From: Isoptericola cucumis
Lineage (GTDB): Bacteria; Actinomycetota; Actinomycetes; Actinomycetales; Cellulomonadaceae
Assembly: GCF_014635665.1 (NCBI RefSeq)
Contig: NZ_BMDG01000006.1
Coordinates: 235,180 to 299,179, forward strand
Reading direction: 5' to 3'
DNA: 64,000 nt
The first letter of the stretch is position 1, and each line of letters opens with the position of its first letter. Both the position numbers and the translations under genes were made by a program. Below, in pieces: positions 8,033 to 16,559 of this stretch. The notes below the pieces were generated by a model. That model was not told where the DNA came from, made no database searches, and saw only the letters and a program-made list of their open reading frames with translations.

Positions 8033-10309
8033 ATGGGATCCTCACGGCTCGTCAGCATCGTCGCGGCCGGAACCGCCGCGGCCCTCCTGGTCACCACCGC
8101 AGGCACCGCCGTCGCCGGCGGTCACGGGCACGACGACCCACGCGGGGGCGGACGCCACGCCACGCACCTGGAGCCGACGCTCCAGGGCCGGGCGACGCTG
8201 TCGGCGGACTTCCTCGCCGACGGGCCGCCGTCGGGCGCCGACGCGAGCGCCGCCAACGGACGCCAAGGGCCGTGGGACGGCCAGGTGGTCCCGGGGTTCT
8301 CCGCCATGATCGACAACGGCGACGGCACGTTCTGGGCGCAGCCGGACAACGGCTTCGGCAGCAAGGACAACTCGGCCGACTTCCTGCTGCGCAGCTACCT
8401 GGTCGAGCCGGACTGGGACCTGGGTGGCACGGGCGGGAAGGGCACGGGTGGCACGGGCGAGATCGAGGTCCTCGACCACATCTCCTACGACGACGCGAAC
8501 GGCGTCCTCGACTTCCCGATCGTGAACGACGGCACCGACGACCGCCTGCTCACGGGCGCCGACCTGGACATCGAGTCCGTGGTCCGGGCGAAGGACGGGA
8601 CGCTGTGGGTCGGCGACGAGTTCGGCCCGTTCCTGCTGCACTTCGACGCGGACGGCACCCTGCTGGAGAAGCCGTTCCCGCTGCCGGGTGGGCTGAGGTC
8701 GCCGCAGAACCCGTACCTCGCCGACGGCGAGGAACCGACGGTGCGCGCGAGCCGTGGCCTCGAGGCGATGGCGGGCACGAAGGGCGGCCGATACCTCTAC
8801 CCCGTCCTCGAGGGCGCGCTGCCCGGCGACGACGACCAGCGCCGCCGGGAGATCCTCGAGTTCGACACGCGGCGCGGCGAGTACACGGGCCGCACGTGGG
8901 ACTACCAGGCCGACCAGGAGGCCAACGTGATCGGCGACGCCTTCGCGGTCGGTCGGGACTCCTTCTGGGTCGTCGAGCGTGACGACCACGAGGGCCCGGC
9001 CTCGGTCACCAAGCGCGTCTACGAGTTCGACCTGAGCCTCACGGACCGTGACGGCTTCGTGCGCAAGGAGCTCGTGCTCGACGCGCTGCGCGTCGACAAC
9101 CCGCGCGGCATCGACGCGGGGGAGGGCTACGGGCTCGGCGACACGTACGCGCTCCCGGTGCAGTCGTTCGAGACGGTGCTGCGCCTGCGCGACGGCCGCA
9201 TCCTGATCGGCAACGACAACAACTACCCGGGCAACGCGGCCCGCAACCCGGGGACACCGGACGACACCGAGATGGTCGTCGTCGACCTGGAGAAGAGGCG
9301 CACCGCGGACGACGGCGTCACCGTCGTGGGGCACCGTGGCGCGTCGGGCCACCGGCCGGAGCACACGCTGGCCGCCTACGAGCAGGCGATCGTGCAGTGC
9401 GCGGACTACATCGAGCCCGACGTCGTGCCGACCAAGGACGGGGTGCTCGTCGCCCGGCACGAGAACGAGATCGGCGGCACGACCGACGTCGCCGACCACC
9501 CCGAGTTCGCCGACCGCCGGACGACCAAGACGATCGACGGCCGGGACGTGACCGGCTGGTTCACCGAGGACTTCACGCTCGCCGAGCTGCGCACCCTGCG
9601 CGCGGTCGAGCGGCTGCCCGAGGTTCGGCCCGGCAACACCGCGTTCGACGGCCTCTACCAGGTCCCGACCCTCGACGAGGTGCTCGACCTCGCGCGGCAC
9701 TCCGAGACCTGCGACGGCGAACCCGTCGGGGTCGCCCCCGAGACCAAGCACCCCACGTACTTCGACTCGATCGGCCTCCCGCTCACCGGACCCCTCGTCG
9801 AGCAGCTCGACGCGAACGGCCTCGACTCGCCGCGCGACCCCGTCGTGGTGCAGTCGTTCGAGACCACGAACCTGCGCGAGCTCGACCGGAGGACCGGCGT
9901 GCGCCTCGCGCTCAACGTCTCGGCCAGCGGCGCGCCGTACGACCTGGTCGCGGCCGGCGACCCGCGCACGTACGCCGACCTCGTCACGCCGCGCGGTCTG
10001 CGCGACGTCGCCCGGTACGCCGACATCGCGAGCCTGGAGAAGAACGTCGTGATCCCACGCACCGAGGCGGACGAGCTGGGGGAGCCCACCTCCGTGGTCC
10101 GCGACGCGCACCGCGCCGGGCTGGACGTGTACGCCTGGACGTTCCGGGCCGAGAACCAGTTCCTGCCGGCCGAGCTCCGGTCGTCGGACGACCCGGCGGC
10201 CCACGGGGACCTGGCCGGCGAGCTCGACGCGTTCCTCGACACGGGGATCGACGGCGTGTTCTCGGACCACCCGGACCTCGCCGTCGCCGCGATCGACGCG
10301 CGAGGCTGA
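8033..10309 (+). CDS. secreted fusion of phytase-like esterase domain and glycerophosphodiester phosphodiesterase
   Basis: A 758-residue exported protein. Residues 1-28 form a Sec-type signal peptide ending in AVA. Residues about 70-415 match the 'esterase-like activity of phytase' beta-propeller family (SAMIDNGDGTFWAQPDNGFG, ESVVRAKDGTLWVGDEFGPF, RGLEAMAG). From residue about 430 a GlpQ-type GDPD domain follows, with HRGASGHRPEHT (catalytic His near 434), the Glu/Asp metal ligands in YIEPDVVPTKDGVLVARHE, and VFSDHPDLAV at the end. It would release phosphate or glycerol-phosphate from phosphodiesters outside the cell. Both domains appear intact. No cell-wall anchor is seen. A hairpin follows the stop. 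Confidence 0.88.
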   Translation: MGSSRLVSIVAAGTAAALLVTTAGTAVAGGHGHDDPRGGGRHATHLEPTLQGRATLSADFLADGPPSGADASAANGRQGPWDGQVVPGFSAMIDNGDGTFWAQPDNGFGSKDNSADFLLRSYLVEPDWDLGGTGGKGTGGTGEIEVLDHISYDDANGVLDFPIVNDGTDDRLLTGADLDIESVVRAKDGTLWVGDEFGPFLLHFDADGTLLEKPFPLPGGLRSPQNPYLADGEEPTVRASRGLEAMAGTKGGRYLYPVLEGALPGDDDQRRREILEFDTRRGEYTGRTWDYQADQEANVIGDAFAVGRDSFWVVERDDHEGPASVTKRVYEFDLSLTDRDGFVRKELVLDALRVDNPRGIDAGEGYGLGDTYALPVQSFETVLRLRDGRILIGNDNNYPGNAARNPGTPDDTEMVVVDLEKRRTADDGVTVVGHRGASGHRPEHTLAAYEQAIVQCADYIEPDVVPTKDGVLVARHENEIGGTTDVADHPEFADRRTTKTIDGRDVTGWFTEDFTLAELRTLRAVERLPEVRPGNTAFDGLYQVPTLDEVLDLARHSETCDGEPVGVAPETKHPTYFDSIGLPLTGPLVEQLDANGLDSPRDPVVVQSFETTNLRELDRRTGVRLALNVSASGAPYDLVAAGDPRTYADLVTPRGLRDVARYADIASLEKNVVIPRTEADELGEPTSVVRDAHRAGLDVYAWTFRAENQFLPAELRSSDDPAAHGDLAGELDAFLDTGIDGVFSDHPDLAVAAIDARG

Positions 10310-10313
10310 CCCC

Positions 10314-10355
10314 CCGGCCGCGCCCGCAGGGACCGGTCCCGGCAGGCGCGGCCGG
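10314..10355 (+). terminator. hairpin after the phytase-like/GDPD gene
   Basis: An 11-bp perfect stem (10314-10324 with 10345-10355), whose loop contains a further 12-base palindrome at 10329-10340. No T-tract follows, as is usual in high-GC actinobacteria. Confidence 0.5.
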
Positions 10356-10399
10356 CGGGTGAACCGGGCGCCCCACGCGCGAACGCGCTGCTCAGCGCC

Positions 10400-10405
10400 T
10401 AGGCT
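10400..10405 (+). promoter_or_regulatory. -10 element (TAGGCT) of the LCP gene
   Basis: TAGGCT ends 6 bases before the GTG of the LCP-family gene, predicting a leaderless mRNA. Confidence 0.5.
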
Positions 10406-10411
10406 CGCCGT

Positions 10412-11713
10412 GTGCAGCGGACCCTGCCCCGCCATACGACGAGTCTCGTCTCGCACGGTGCGCTCCGGATCGTCGCGCTGGTCGCCACCGGGATCGTCGT
10501 GCTCGTCGGCGTGGGCGCGATCGCGACGTTCCTCGACCTGCGCTCGCAGATCGGGGTGTCCGACGTGGACGCGCTGCTCGGCGCCGACGGCGACCGCCCG
10601 CCCGAGGTCGGGGCCGAGCAGGACCCGAGCGACCCGTTCGCCGGCAAGGCGCTGAACATCCTGGTCATGGGCACGGACTTCCGCGACGAGGCGAACGCCG
10701 AGATCGCCGGCGCGGGCGACGAGTTCCACTCCGACACGACGATGCTCGTGCACGTCTCGGGCGACCGCAGCCGCATCGAGGCGGTGTCGATCCCGCGCGA
10801 CTCGCTCGTGGACGTCCCGTCGTGCCCCCTGCCCGGCGGGGGCGAGACGTCCCCGCAGTCGGGCGCCATGTTCAACACGTCCTTCACCATCGGCGGCGGG
10901 CCCGACAAGGACGTCACGGGTGCCGCTGCCTGCACCATCCGCACGGTCGAGTCCCTCACCGACGTGCGGGTCACCGACCACGTCGTCGTCGAGATGACCG
11001 GGGTGATCGGCGTCGTCGACGCCATCGGCGGTGTGCGGATGTGCCTGCCGGAGGCGGTCCGGGGCGAGCGGGTGGACCTCGACCTGCCGAAGGGCGAGCA
11101 GCGGCTCGACGGGTACACCGCGATCAACTTCCTGCGCGCCCGCAAGGGCGAGGGCATGGGGCTCGAGGTCGGCAGCGACCTCAAGCGGATCGAGCGCCAG
11201 CAGGCTTTCTTCGACGCGACGATGCGCGAGATCCTCTCCCAGAACGTCATCACCGACTCGCCGCGGCTGTACCGCATGGTGCGCGAGATCCTCGGCGCCA
11301 TCTCGACCAGCCCCGACCTCGCGAGCCCCACGGCGCTCGCCGGCCTCGCCTGGAGCATCCGGGACATCGACCCCGCGCAGATCGTGTTCACGTCGGTGCC
11401 CGTCGCCGCGGCGCCGAGCGACCCCAACCGCGTCGTGTGGACGTCGGAGGCCGACGCGATCTGGGAGCGGATCAGGGCCGACGAGCCGCCCCCGGGCACG
11501 GAGCCGGCCAAGGGCGACGGCTCCCCGAAGACGTCCGGCGCCACCGCGGTCGACGACGACGTCGTCTCGCCGGGCGCGGTCGAACCCGGGGACGACGGCG
11601 GGGTCGACGGTGCCGACGGCGGCACCCGCGGCGGCAAGGAGGGCGAGGAGCCGCCGAAGGAGAAGCCGGACCCGTCGCCGAGCGCGACGCTGCTGCCCGG
11701 CGTCTGCGCCTGA
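10412..11713 (+). CDS. LytR-CpsA-Psr (LCP) family cell-wall glycopolymer ligase
   Basis: A 433-residue membrane-anchored protein. A short cytoplasmic tail is followed by one membrane helix at about residues 18-42, then the extracellular LCP domain. The domain shows LNILVMGTDFRD near residue 82, SDTTMLVHVS and SIPRDSLVDVP with the pyrophosphate-binding Arg/Asp, INFLRARKG and RIERQQAFFDA. LCP enzymes transfer lipid-linked glycopolymers (teichoic acid-like or capsular) onto peptidoglycan. The last 75 residues are an acidic, Gly/Pro-rich disordered tail without recognisable domain. It is convergent with lysG, with a gap of only 12 bases. Confidence 0.9.
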   Translation: MQRTLPRHTTSLVSHGALRIVALVATGIVVLVGVGAIATFLDLRSQIGVSDVDALLGADGDRPPEVGAEQDPSDPFAGKALNILVMGTDFRDEANAEIAGAGDEFHSDTTMLVHVSGDRSRIEAVSIPRDSLVDVPSCPLPGGGETSPQSGAMFNTSFTIGGGPDKDVTGAAACTIRTVESLTDVRVTDHVVVEMTGVIGVVDAIGGVRMCLPEAVRGERVDLDLPKGEQRLDGYTAINFLRARKGEGMGLEVGSDLKRIERQQAFFDATMREILSQNVITDSPRLYRMVREILGAISTSPDLASPTALAGLAWSIRDIDPAQIVFTSVPVAAAPSDPNRVVWTSEADAIWERIRADEPPPGTEPAKGDGSPKTSGATAVDDDVVSPGAVEPGDDGGVDGADGGTRGGKEGEEPPKEKPDPSPSATLLPGVCA

Positions 11714-11725
11714 CGACCCGGCTGC

Positions 11726-12688
11726 TCAGGGCCGGCCCAGGGACCGCCGTGCCTCCGCCAGTAGCGCCTCGGTGACGTGGTCGAGCGTGGTCGAGCGCAG
11801 CTTCCACTGCTGCAGGTACATCGGCACGTCGAGGGTCGCGTCGTCGAGCGGGACGATCTCCTGCGCGCGCTCGTCCACCAGGGGGAACGACGCCCCGGGG
11901 CCCGGCAGCGGACCCCACATGCCCCAGCCGAGCCCGAGCCGGATCGCCTCCAGGAAGTCGGACGTGCTCGGCACGTGGTGCCGCGGCGGCGCGGGCACGG
12001 GCTCGCCGGCGGCCGCCGCGCGCTCGCGCAGCCAGGTGTCCTGCAGCCCGTCCGACCGGTCGAAGACGACCATCGGGGCCCGGCCGAGGACCGCCGTCGT
12101 CGGGCCGTCGGGGAACCACCGCTCGGCGAACGCGCGGCTCGCTGCCGCGCGGTAGCGCATCACACCGAGCGGGCGCGAGACGCAGCCCTGCACGGGGGCG
12201 CGCTGGGACGTGACGGCGACCATGACGACGCCCGCCGGAAGCAGGTCGACGGTGCGGTCCTGGTCGGCCACGTGCAGGTCCACGCACACGCCGTCGAGCC
12301 GGCCGAGCGCCGGCATCAGCCAGGTGGCGAGCGAGTCCGCGTTGACCGCGAGCGGGACTGTCACCGGGGCGGCGTCGGTACCTGCTGCGGTTCCGTCTGT
12401 GGTTCCGGGCGTGGTGCCCGGCCCGCCTGCCTCGCCGCCCAGCTCCCGGCTCGCCTCCGCGTCGAGCAGCTCGACCTGGCGGGCGAGCCGCAGCAGGGTC
12501 CGGCCCGGCTCGGTCGGGCCGACCGGCCGGGTGCGCCGCACCAGGACCGTCCCGGCCGCGCCCTCCAGCGCGCGCACCCGCTGGCTCAGGGCGGAGGGCG
12601 TCACGTGCAGGGCGCGGGCCGCGGCCTCGAACGAGCCCTCGGTGACCACGGCGGCGAGCGCCTCGAGCTGGCGGGAGTCCCATCGCAT
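11726..12688 (-). CDS. lysG: LysG/ArgP-type LysR regulator of the lysine exporter
   Basis: A 320-residue LysR-type regulator. The N-terminal winged helix-turn-helix lies at about residues 5-60 (GSFEAAARALHVTPSALSQRVRALE cut here into its obvious helices), and the C-terminal effector domain covers residues 105-315. The MRWDSRQLEALAAVV start and the QRVRALE segment are characteristic of the ArgP/IciA/LysG group, which senses lysine, arginine or histidine and activates lysE. It is transcribed divergently from lysE, the arrangement known from Corynebacterium. A Gly/Thr-rich insert near residues 86-105 separates the domains. The ATG at 12688 is chosen because a -10 lies 6 bases upstream. Confidence 0.9.
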   Translation of the reverse strand: MRWDSRQLEALAAVVTEGSFEAAARALHVTPSALSQRVRALEGAAGTVLVRRTRPVGPTEPGRTLLRLARQVELLDAEASRELGGEAGGPGTTPGTTDGTAAGTDAAPVTVPLAVNADSLATWLMPALGRLDGVCVDLHVADQDRTVDLLPAGVVMVAVTSQRAPVQGCVSRPLGVMRYRAAASRAFAERWFPDGPTTAVLGRAPMVVFDRSDGLQDTWLRERAAAAGEPVPAPPRHHVPSTSDFLEAIRLGLGWGMWGPLPGPGASFPLVDERAQEIVPLDDATLDVPMYLQQWKLRSTTLDHVTEALLAEARRSLGRP

Positions 12689-12694
12689 CAGACG

Positions 12695-12700
12695 AGCATA
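12695..12700 (-). promoter_or_regulatory. -10 element (TATGCT) of lysG
   Basis: TATGCT on the minus strand ends 6 bases before the lysG ATG and abuts the inverted repeat at 12701-12719. Confidence 0.5.
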
Positions 12701-12719
12701 GATGAAGTGATGCTTCATC
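12701..12719. promoter_or_regulatory. LysG operator candidate in lysG-lysE intergenic region
   Basis: A perfect 7-base inverted repeat GATGAAG-TGATG-CTTCATC. It lies beside the lysG -10 and about 40 bases upstream of the lysE -10, as expected for a LysR-type site that autoregulates lysG and activates lysE. Assignment to LysG is inferred from position. Confidence 0.6.
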
Positions 12720-12760
12720 AACTGAAGAAGATGTAGATGGACTTCACACGACGCCCGACC

Positions 12761-12766
12761 TAGCGT
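12761..12766 (+). promoter_or_regulatory. -10 element (TAGCGT) of lysE
   Basis: TAGCGT ends 6 bases before the lysE GTG. The operator candidate lies about 40 bases upstream, a plausible activator position. Confidence 0.5.
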
Positions 12767-12772
12767 CGGGAC

Positions 12773-13396
12773 GTGCTCACCTTCCTCACCGGCCTCGGCT
12801 TCGGCCTGTCCCTCATCGTCGCCATCGGCGCCCAGAACGCGTTCGTGCTGCGCCAGGGCGTCCGACGCGAGCACCTGGGGGCGGTCGTCGCGGTGTGCGT
12901 GGTGTCCGACCTGCTGCTGTACGCCGCGGGGACGGCGGGCCTCGGCGCCCTCGTCGTGAGCCACCCGGCCGTGGTCGAGGTCGCGCGGTGGGCGGGCGCC
13001 GCCGTCGTGCTCGGGTACGGCGCGCTGGCCGCACGGCGGGCGTGGCGCGGGGACGAGGCGGGCCTGGAGGCGGCGGCCTCCGGGGCGGTGCCCGACGCCG
13101 GGCGGCGGCTGCGGCCCGTGCTGCTGACCGCCCTCGCCCTCACGTGGCTCAACCCGCACGTCTATCTGGACACGATCGTCCTGCAGGGCTCGCTCGCCGC
13201 CTCGCACGGCGACCTGCGCTGGGTGTTCACCGCCGGGGCGGCGGTCTCGAGCGTGCTGTGGTTCCTCGGGCTCGGCTACGGGGCCCGCCTCCTGGCCCCG
13301 GTGCTCGCGCGGCCGGGGGCGTGGCGCGTCGTCGACGGCGTCGTCGCCGGGATCATGCTCGTCGTCGCGGTGAGCCTGGTGCTGCCCACCTGGTAG
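12773..13396 (+). CDS. lysE: LysE-type L-lysine/L-arginine exporter
   Basis: A 207-residue integral membrane protein of the LysE family with five or six hydrophobic helices. The N-terminal GFGLSLIVAIGAQNAFVLRQG is the family hallmark and is well conserved, as is TWLNPHVYLDTIVLQG in the second half. It exports excess basic amino acids, relieving peptide-derived lysine overload. The divergent lysG regulator supports the specific LysE rather than RhtB-type assignment. The start is a GTG with a -10 just upstream. Confidence 0.93.
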   Translation: MLTFLTGLGFGLSLIVAIGAQNAFVLRQGVRREHLGAVVAVCVVSDLLLYAAGTAGLGALVVSHPAVVEVARWAGAAVVLGYGALAARRAWRGDEAGLEAAASGAVPDAGRRLRPVLLTALALTWLNPHVYLDTIVLQGSLAASHGDLRWVFTAGAAVSSVLWFLGLGYGARLLAPVLARPGAWRVVDGVVAGIMLVVAVSLVLPTW

Positions 13397-13433
13397 TGCC
13401 TGCCGTGCTCCGGTCGTGCCCGCAGGGCACTAC
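13393..13433. terminator. hairpin between convergent lysE and aminotransferase genes
   Basis: GTAGTGCC-TGC at 13393-13403 pairs with GCA-GGGCACTAC at 13422-13433 (one bulged base, 18-base loop). It starts on the lysE stop codon. It could end transcription from both sides; no T-tract is present. Confidence 0.4.
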
Positions 13434-13461
13434 TGCGGGACGGGCGGCACTACCGCGCGGC

Positions 13462-14682
13462 CTACGACGTGAGGCGCGCGAGCCGGCCGACGGCGTCCGC
13501 CAGCACGTCCTGGCGCTTGACGAACGTGAACCGCACGCGCGAGCGCATCGACTCCGCCGCGGTGGAGCCCGCGCGGCAGAACGCCGAGACGGGCACGCCG
13601 ACGACGCCGGCGAGGTCGGGCAGCCGCCGGCACAGCTCGTGCCCGTCGTCGAAGCCGAGCGGGGCCCCGTCGGCGATGACGAAGTACGTGCCCTGCGGTC
13701 GCACGACGTCGAAGCCGGCGGCCTCCAGCCCGTCGCACAGCAGGTCGCGGCGCGACGCGAGGGAGGCGGCCAGGGCGCGGGGGGTCTCCTCGTCCGCCAG
13801 GGCGCCGGCGATCGCCGGCTGGAACGGCGCGCCCGAGCTGTAGGAGAGGAACTGCTTGACCGTGCGCACGGCCGTGATCAGCGGCGCCGGACCGTGCACC
13901 CAGCCGACCTTCCAGCCGGTGAGGCTGAACGTCTTGCCGCTGGAGGACACGGTGAGCGTCCGGCCTGCCATGCCGGGCAGCGTCGCGAGGGGCACGTGCA
14001 CGGCGTCGTCGTAGACCAGGTGCTCGTAGACCTCGTCGGTGAGCACGACCGCGTCCGCCTCGCGCGCGACGGCGGCGACCTGCTCCAGCTCGGCGCGGGT
14101 CAGCACCGTCCCGGTGGGGTTGTGCGGGGTGTTGACGACGATCATCCGGGTGCGCGGCGAGACGGCGGCGCGCAGGGCGGCCGCGTCGAGCCGCAGGCCC
14201 TCGGCGGTGAGGGGCACCGGGACGTGCGTCGCGCCGGCCATGGCGATCGCCGCGGCGTGCGAGTCGTAGAACGGCTCGAGCGTCACGACCTCGTCCCCCG
14301 GACCGGCGAGGGCGAGGATCGACGCCGTGAGGGCCTCGGTCGCGCCGGTCGTCACGAGCACCTCGGTGTCCGGGTCGACGTCGAGGCCGTAGCGGCGGCG
14401 CTGATGGTCCGCGACGGCGCGGCGCAGCTCGGGGACGCCGTCGCCCGGCGCGTACTGGTTGCGACCGGCGTCGATGGCGGCCTTCGCCGCCTCCTTGATG
14501 GCGCCGGGGCCGTCGACGTCGGGGAATCCCTGGCCGAGGTTGATCGCCCCCGTGCGGTTCGCGAGCACCGTCATCTCGGCGAAGATCGTCTGCGCGACGG
14601 CGCCGTCGTCGGAGAGCAGGCCGGTGGCGCGCGCGACGTCGAGCCAGCGGCCGGTCGGGGGAGAGGTGGGCGAGGTCGGCAT
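13462..14682 (-). CDS. class I/II PLP-dependent aminotransferase
   Basis: A 406-residue fold-type I aminotransferase. The PLP lysine is Lys250 in SSSGKTFSLTGWKVGW. Asn188 of PHNPTG, Asp216 and Tyr219 of TDEVYEHL, and the substrate-carboxylate arginine in the C-terminal RSRVRFTF segment are in place. The INLGQGFPD start and overall pattern resemble the kynurenine/methionine aminotransferase (YbdL-like) group and actinobacterial succinyl-diaminopimelate aminotransferases. The exact amino donor is undecided. It is convergent with lysE and divergent from the TetR gene. The ATG at 14682 is supported by a TAGGGT 8 bases upstream. Confidence 0.88.
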   Translation of the reverse strand: MPTSPTSPPTGRWLDVARATGLLSDDGAVAQTIFAEMTVLANRTGAINLGQGFPDVDGPGAIKEAAKAAIDAGRNQYAPGDGVPELRRAVADHQRRRYGLDVDPDTEVLVTTGATEALTASILALAGPGDEVVTLEPFYDSHAAAIAMAGATHVPVPLTAEGLRLDAAALRAAVSPRTRMIVVNTPHNPTGTVLTRAELEQVAAVAREADAVVLTDEVYEHLVYDDAVHVPLATLPGMAGRTLTVSSSGKTFSLTGWKVGWVHGPAPLITAVRTVKQFLSYSSGAPFQPAIAGALADEETPRALAASLASRRDLLCDGLEAAGFDVVRPQGTYFVIADGAPLGFDDGHELCRRLPDLAGVVGVPVSAFCRAGSTAAESMRSRVRFTFVKRQDVLADAVGRLARLTS

Positions 14683-14690
14683 GGTCGTCG

Positions 14691-14696
14691 ACCCTA
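14691..14696 (-). promoter_or_regulatory. -10 element (TAGGGT) of the aminotransferase gene
   Basis: TAGGGT on the minus strand ends 8 bases before the ATG of the aminotransferase. Confidence 0.45.
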
Positions 14697-14726
14697 GCCC
14701 GACGCGGCGCTGCCCGGCGGATGGAG

Positions 14727-14732
14727 TAGGGT
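14727..14732 (+). promoter_or_regulatory. -10 element (TAGGGT) of the TetR/hydrolase operon
   Basis: TAGGGT is followed immediately by the TetR operator candidate, so the start of transcription lies inside the operator. Confidence 0.5.
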
Positions 14733-14734
14733 CG

Positions 14735-14764
14735 TAGTGACCGAGAATCAATTTCCAGTCACTA
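14735..14764 (+). promoter_or_regulatory. TetR-type operator candidate
   Basis: A perfect 7-base inverted repeat TAGTGAC...GTCACTA spaced by 16 bases. It sits between the -10 and the GTG of the TetR gene, and is noticeably AT-richer than its surroundings. The position implies autorepression of the regulator/hydrolase operon. Confidence 0.6.
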
Positions 14765-14774
14765 AGGGGTCGCC

Positions 14775-15470
14775 GTGCCACGACCGCTCGTCCCGGACCG
14801 CCGGGGCCGCATCCTCGACGCGGCGCGCGAGCTGATCCTGGAGCAGGGCTGGCCGCGCACGACGGTCGCCGACGTCGCCGCCCGCGCGGGGATCGGCAAG
14901 GGTGCCGTCTACCTCGAGCTCCCCGGCAAGGACGCGATCCTCGCGGCCACCCTGCAGCGCAGCATGCGCGCCCTGACGGCCGACGTGCACCGGCGTGTGC
15001 TCGCCGCCCCGGACCTCGTCGACCTCCCCGCGGTCTACCGGTTCGGGGTCGAGGCGCTGCTCGCCGACCCGCTCGCCCGCGCGCTGTACCTCGGCGACGA
15101 GGGCGTGCTGGGCGATCACGTCCGGCACGTCGCCGCCTCGGGCGAGGACCGCTACCTGCGCCGGTCCGAGTGGCTCGGCGAGTACGTCGGGCGGCTGCAG
15201 GACGCGGGCGTCCTCGACGCCGCGGTGCCGCGCGAGACCGTCGTGCGGATGCTCGCCGTCTTCACCGTCGGCCTCGTGCACGCCCCCGGCATCCTCGGCA
15301 CCACCACGGACGACCAGCTGCGCGCGGCGGTCGACCTGTTCGCCGGCCTCGTCGGCCGCGGGCTGGCGACCGGCCGCCCCGCCGACCCGGCCGCCGCGCG
15401 CGCCGCGCAGCTCGACCTGCTCGCCCGCCTCGACCACCAGCTCGCCGACCATCCCGAGGAGCCCGCATGA
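14775..15470 (+). CDS. TetR-family transcriptional regulator
   Basis: A 231-residue TetR-type repressor. The DNA-binding domain covers residues about 8-55, with ILDAARELILEQGWPRTTVA leading into the helix-turn-helix DVAARAGIGKGAVYLELPGK. The C-terminal ligand domain has no recognisable signature. It is translationally coupled (ATGA) to an alpha/beta hydrolase, whose substrate may relate to the inducer. An inverted repeat directly upstream is the likely autoregulatory site. The ligand is unknown. Confidence 0.88.
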   Translation: MPRPLVPDRRGRILDAARELILEQGWPRTTVADVAARAGIGKGAVYLELPGKDAILAATLQRSMRALTADVHRRVLAAPDLVDLPAVYRFGVEALLADPLARALYLGDEGVLGDHVRHVAASGEDRYLRRSEWLGEYVGRLQDAGVLDAAVPRETVVRMLAVFTVGLVHAPGILGTTTDDQLRAAVDLFAGLVGRGLATGRPADPAAARAAQLDLLARLDHQLADHPEEPA

Positions 15471-16342
15471 CCGACGTCTTCGACACCTGGACCGACCTCA
15501 CGGTGTCCGGCGGTCCGGTGCGGACGTACCGCGCGGGGGACACCGGGCCGCCCGTGCTGCTGCTGCACGGCGGCATGCTGGACACCGCCCAGGGGGTGTG
15601 GCGGCGCGTCGCCCCGGCGCTCGCCGTCGACCACCAGGTGCACGTGGTCGACCTGCCCCGCCACGGCGGGAGCCGGCCGTGGCGAGGACTCCTCGACGAC
15701 GCGTTCTACCGCCGGTTCCTCGGTGAGCTGCTCGACGCCCTCGGTCTGGAGCGCGTGTCGTTGGTGGGCCTGTCGCTGGGCGCGGGGGTCTCGCTGGGGT
15801 ACGCCCTGGACCACCCCGAGCGCGTGGACGCCGTCGTCGCCGTCGGGCCCGGCGGCATCGGCGCGCGGCGCAAGGCCCAGCTGCTCACCTGGCTGCTGCT
15901 GCGCACCCCTGGCCTCCTGCGGCTCACGAGCCGCTACCTGGCCCGGCGGCCCGCGCTCGTGCGCCGGTCGCTGGTCGACAACCTTGTCGCGGGGGAGCGC
16001 GCGCTCGACCTCGAGGAGATCGTCGCGGTGGTGGTCGAGGAGGCACGGGCCAAGGCCGCCCACGGCGAGCCCGCCCTCGACGACTGGATGGTGCGCGCCT
16101 ACGGGCCGTTCGCCATGGCCGTGGACCGCATCCCCGACCTGCCCGGGCTGCGGGTGCCGACGCTGTGGGTCCGCGGCGACGGTGACCCGCTGGTGGGCCA
16201 CGCGGAGCTGGCGGCGGCCGCCGCGGCGGCCCCGGGCTCGCGCCTGGTCACGCTCCGCGACGCCGGGCACATCGTCACCTACGACCAGCCGGACGAGACG
16301 ACGCGACTGGTGCGGGACTTCCTGGCGTCCGTCGTCGTGTGA
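15467..16342 (+). CDS. alpha/beta hydrolase
   Basis: A 291-residue alpha/beta-hydrolase-fold enzyme without signal peptide. It shows the oxyanion-hole HGGMLD, the nucleophile elbow GLSLGAG, an acidic residue near RGDGDPL and the catalytic His in DAGHIVTYDQP. The catalytic triad is therefore complete. The substrate is unknown (ester, lactone or similar). It follows the TetR gene with a 4-base overlap, so expression is probably induced when that repressor is released. No functional terminator was identified before the tad locus. Confidence 0.85.
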   Translation: MTDVFDTWTDLTVSGGPVRTYRAGDTGPPVLLLHGGMLDTAQGVWRRVAPALAVDHQVHVVDLPRHGGSRPWRGLLDDAFYRRFLGELLDALGLERVSLVGLSLGAGVSLGYALDHPERVDAVVAVGPGGIGARRKAQLLTWLLLRTPGLLRLTSRYLARRPALVRRSLVDNLVAGERALDLEEIVAVVVEEARAKAAHGEPALDDWMVRAYGPFAMAVDRIPDLPGLRVPTLWVRGDGDPLVGHAELAAAAAAAPGSRLVTLRDAGHIVTYDQPDETTRLVRDFLASVVV

Positions 16343-16559
16343 GGTGCGTCACAGCGCGGACGGGGTCGCGGGCCGTCCCGCCGGGGGACGGCGCGCCGGC
16401 GCGAGCGTGACGACCTGGGGGTTTCGTCCAGGGCCGGTGGGGGTGCCGCCAGGTCCGGGCCGAGGTTGTCCACAGGGTGGCGCCGTGACGTTGCCCCGGT
16501 CGCCTACTCTGGGGCGCGCCTCGGGCGAACGCCGTGGTGGCAGGACGAGAGGAAGATCA

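Noticed and set aside
8042..10981. Very long open frame antisense to the phytase-like/GDPD gene
   Set aside because: High GC content leaves frames open on the opposite strand. Its translation is Arg/Gly/Val-rich with no recognisable domain, while the plus-strand frame has a signal peptide and two complete domains.
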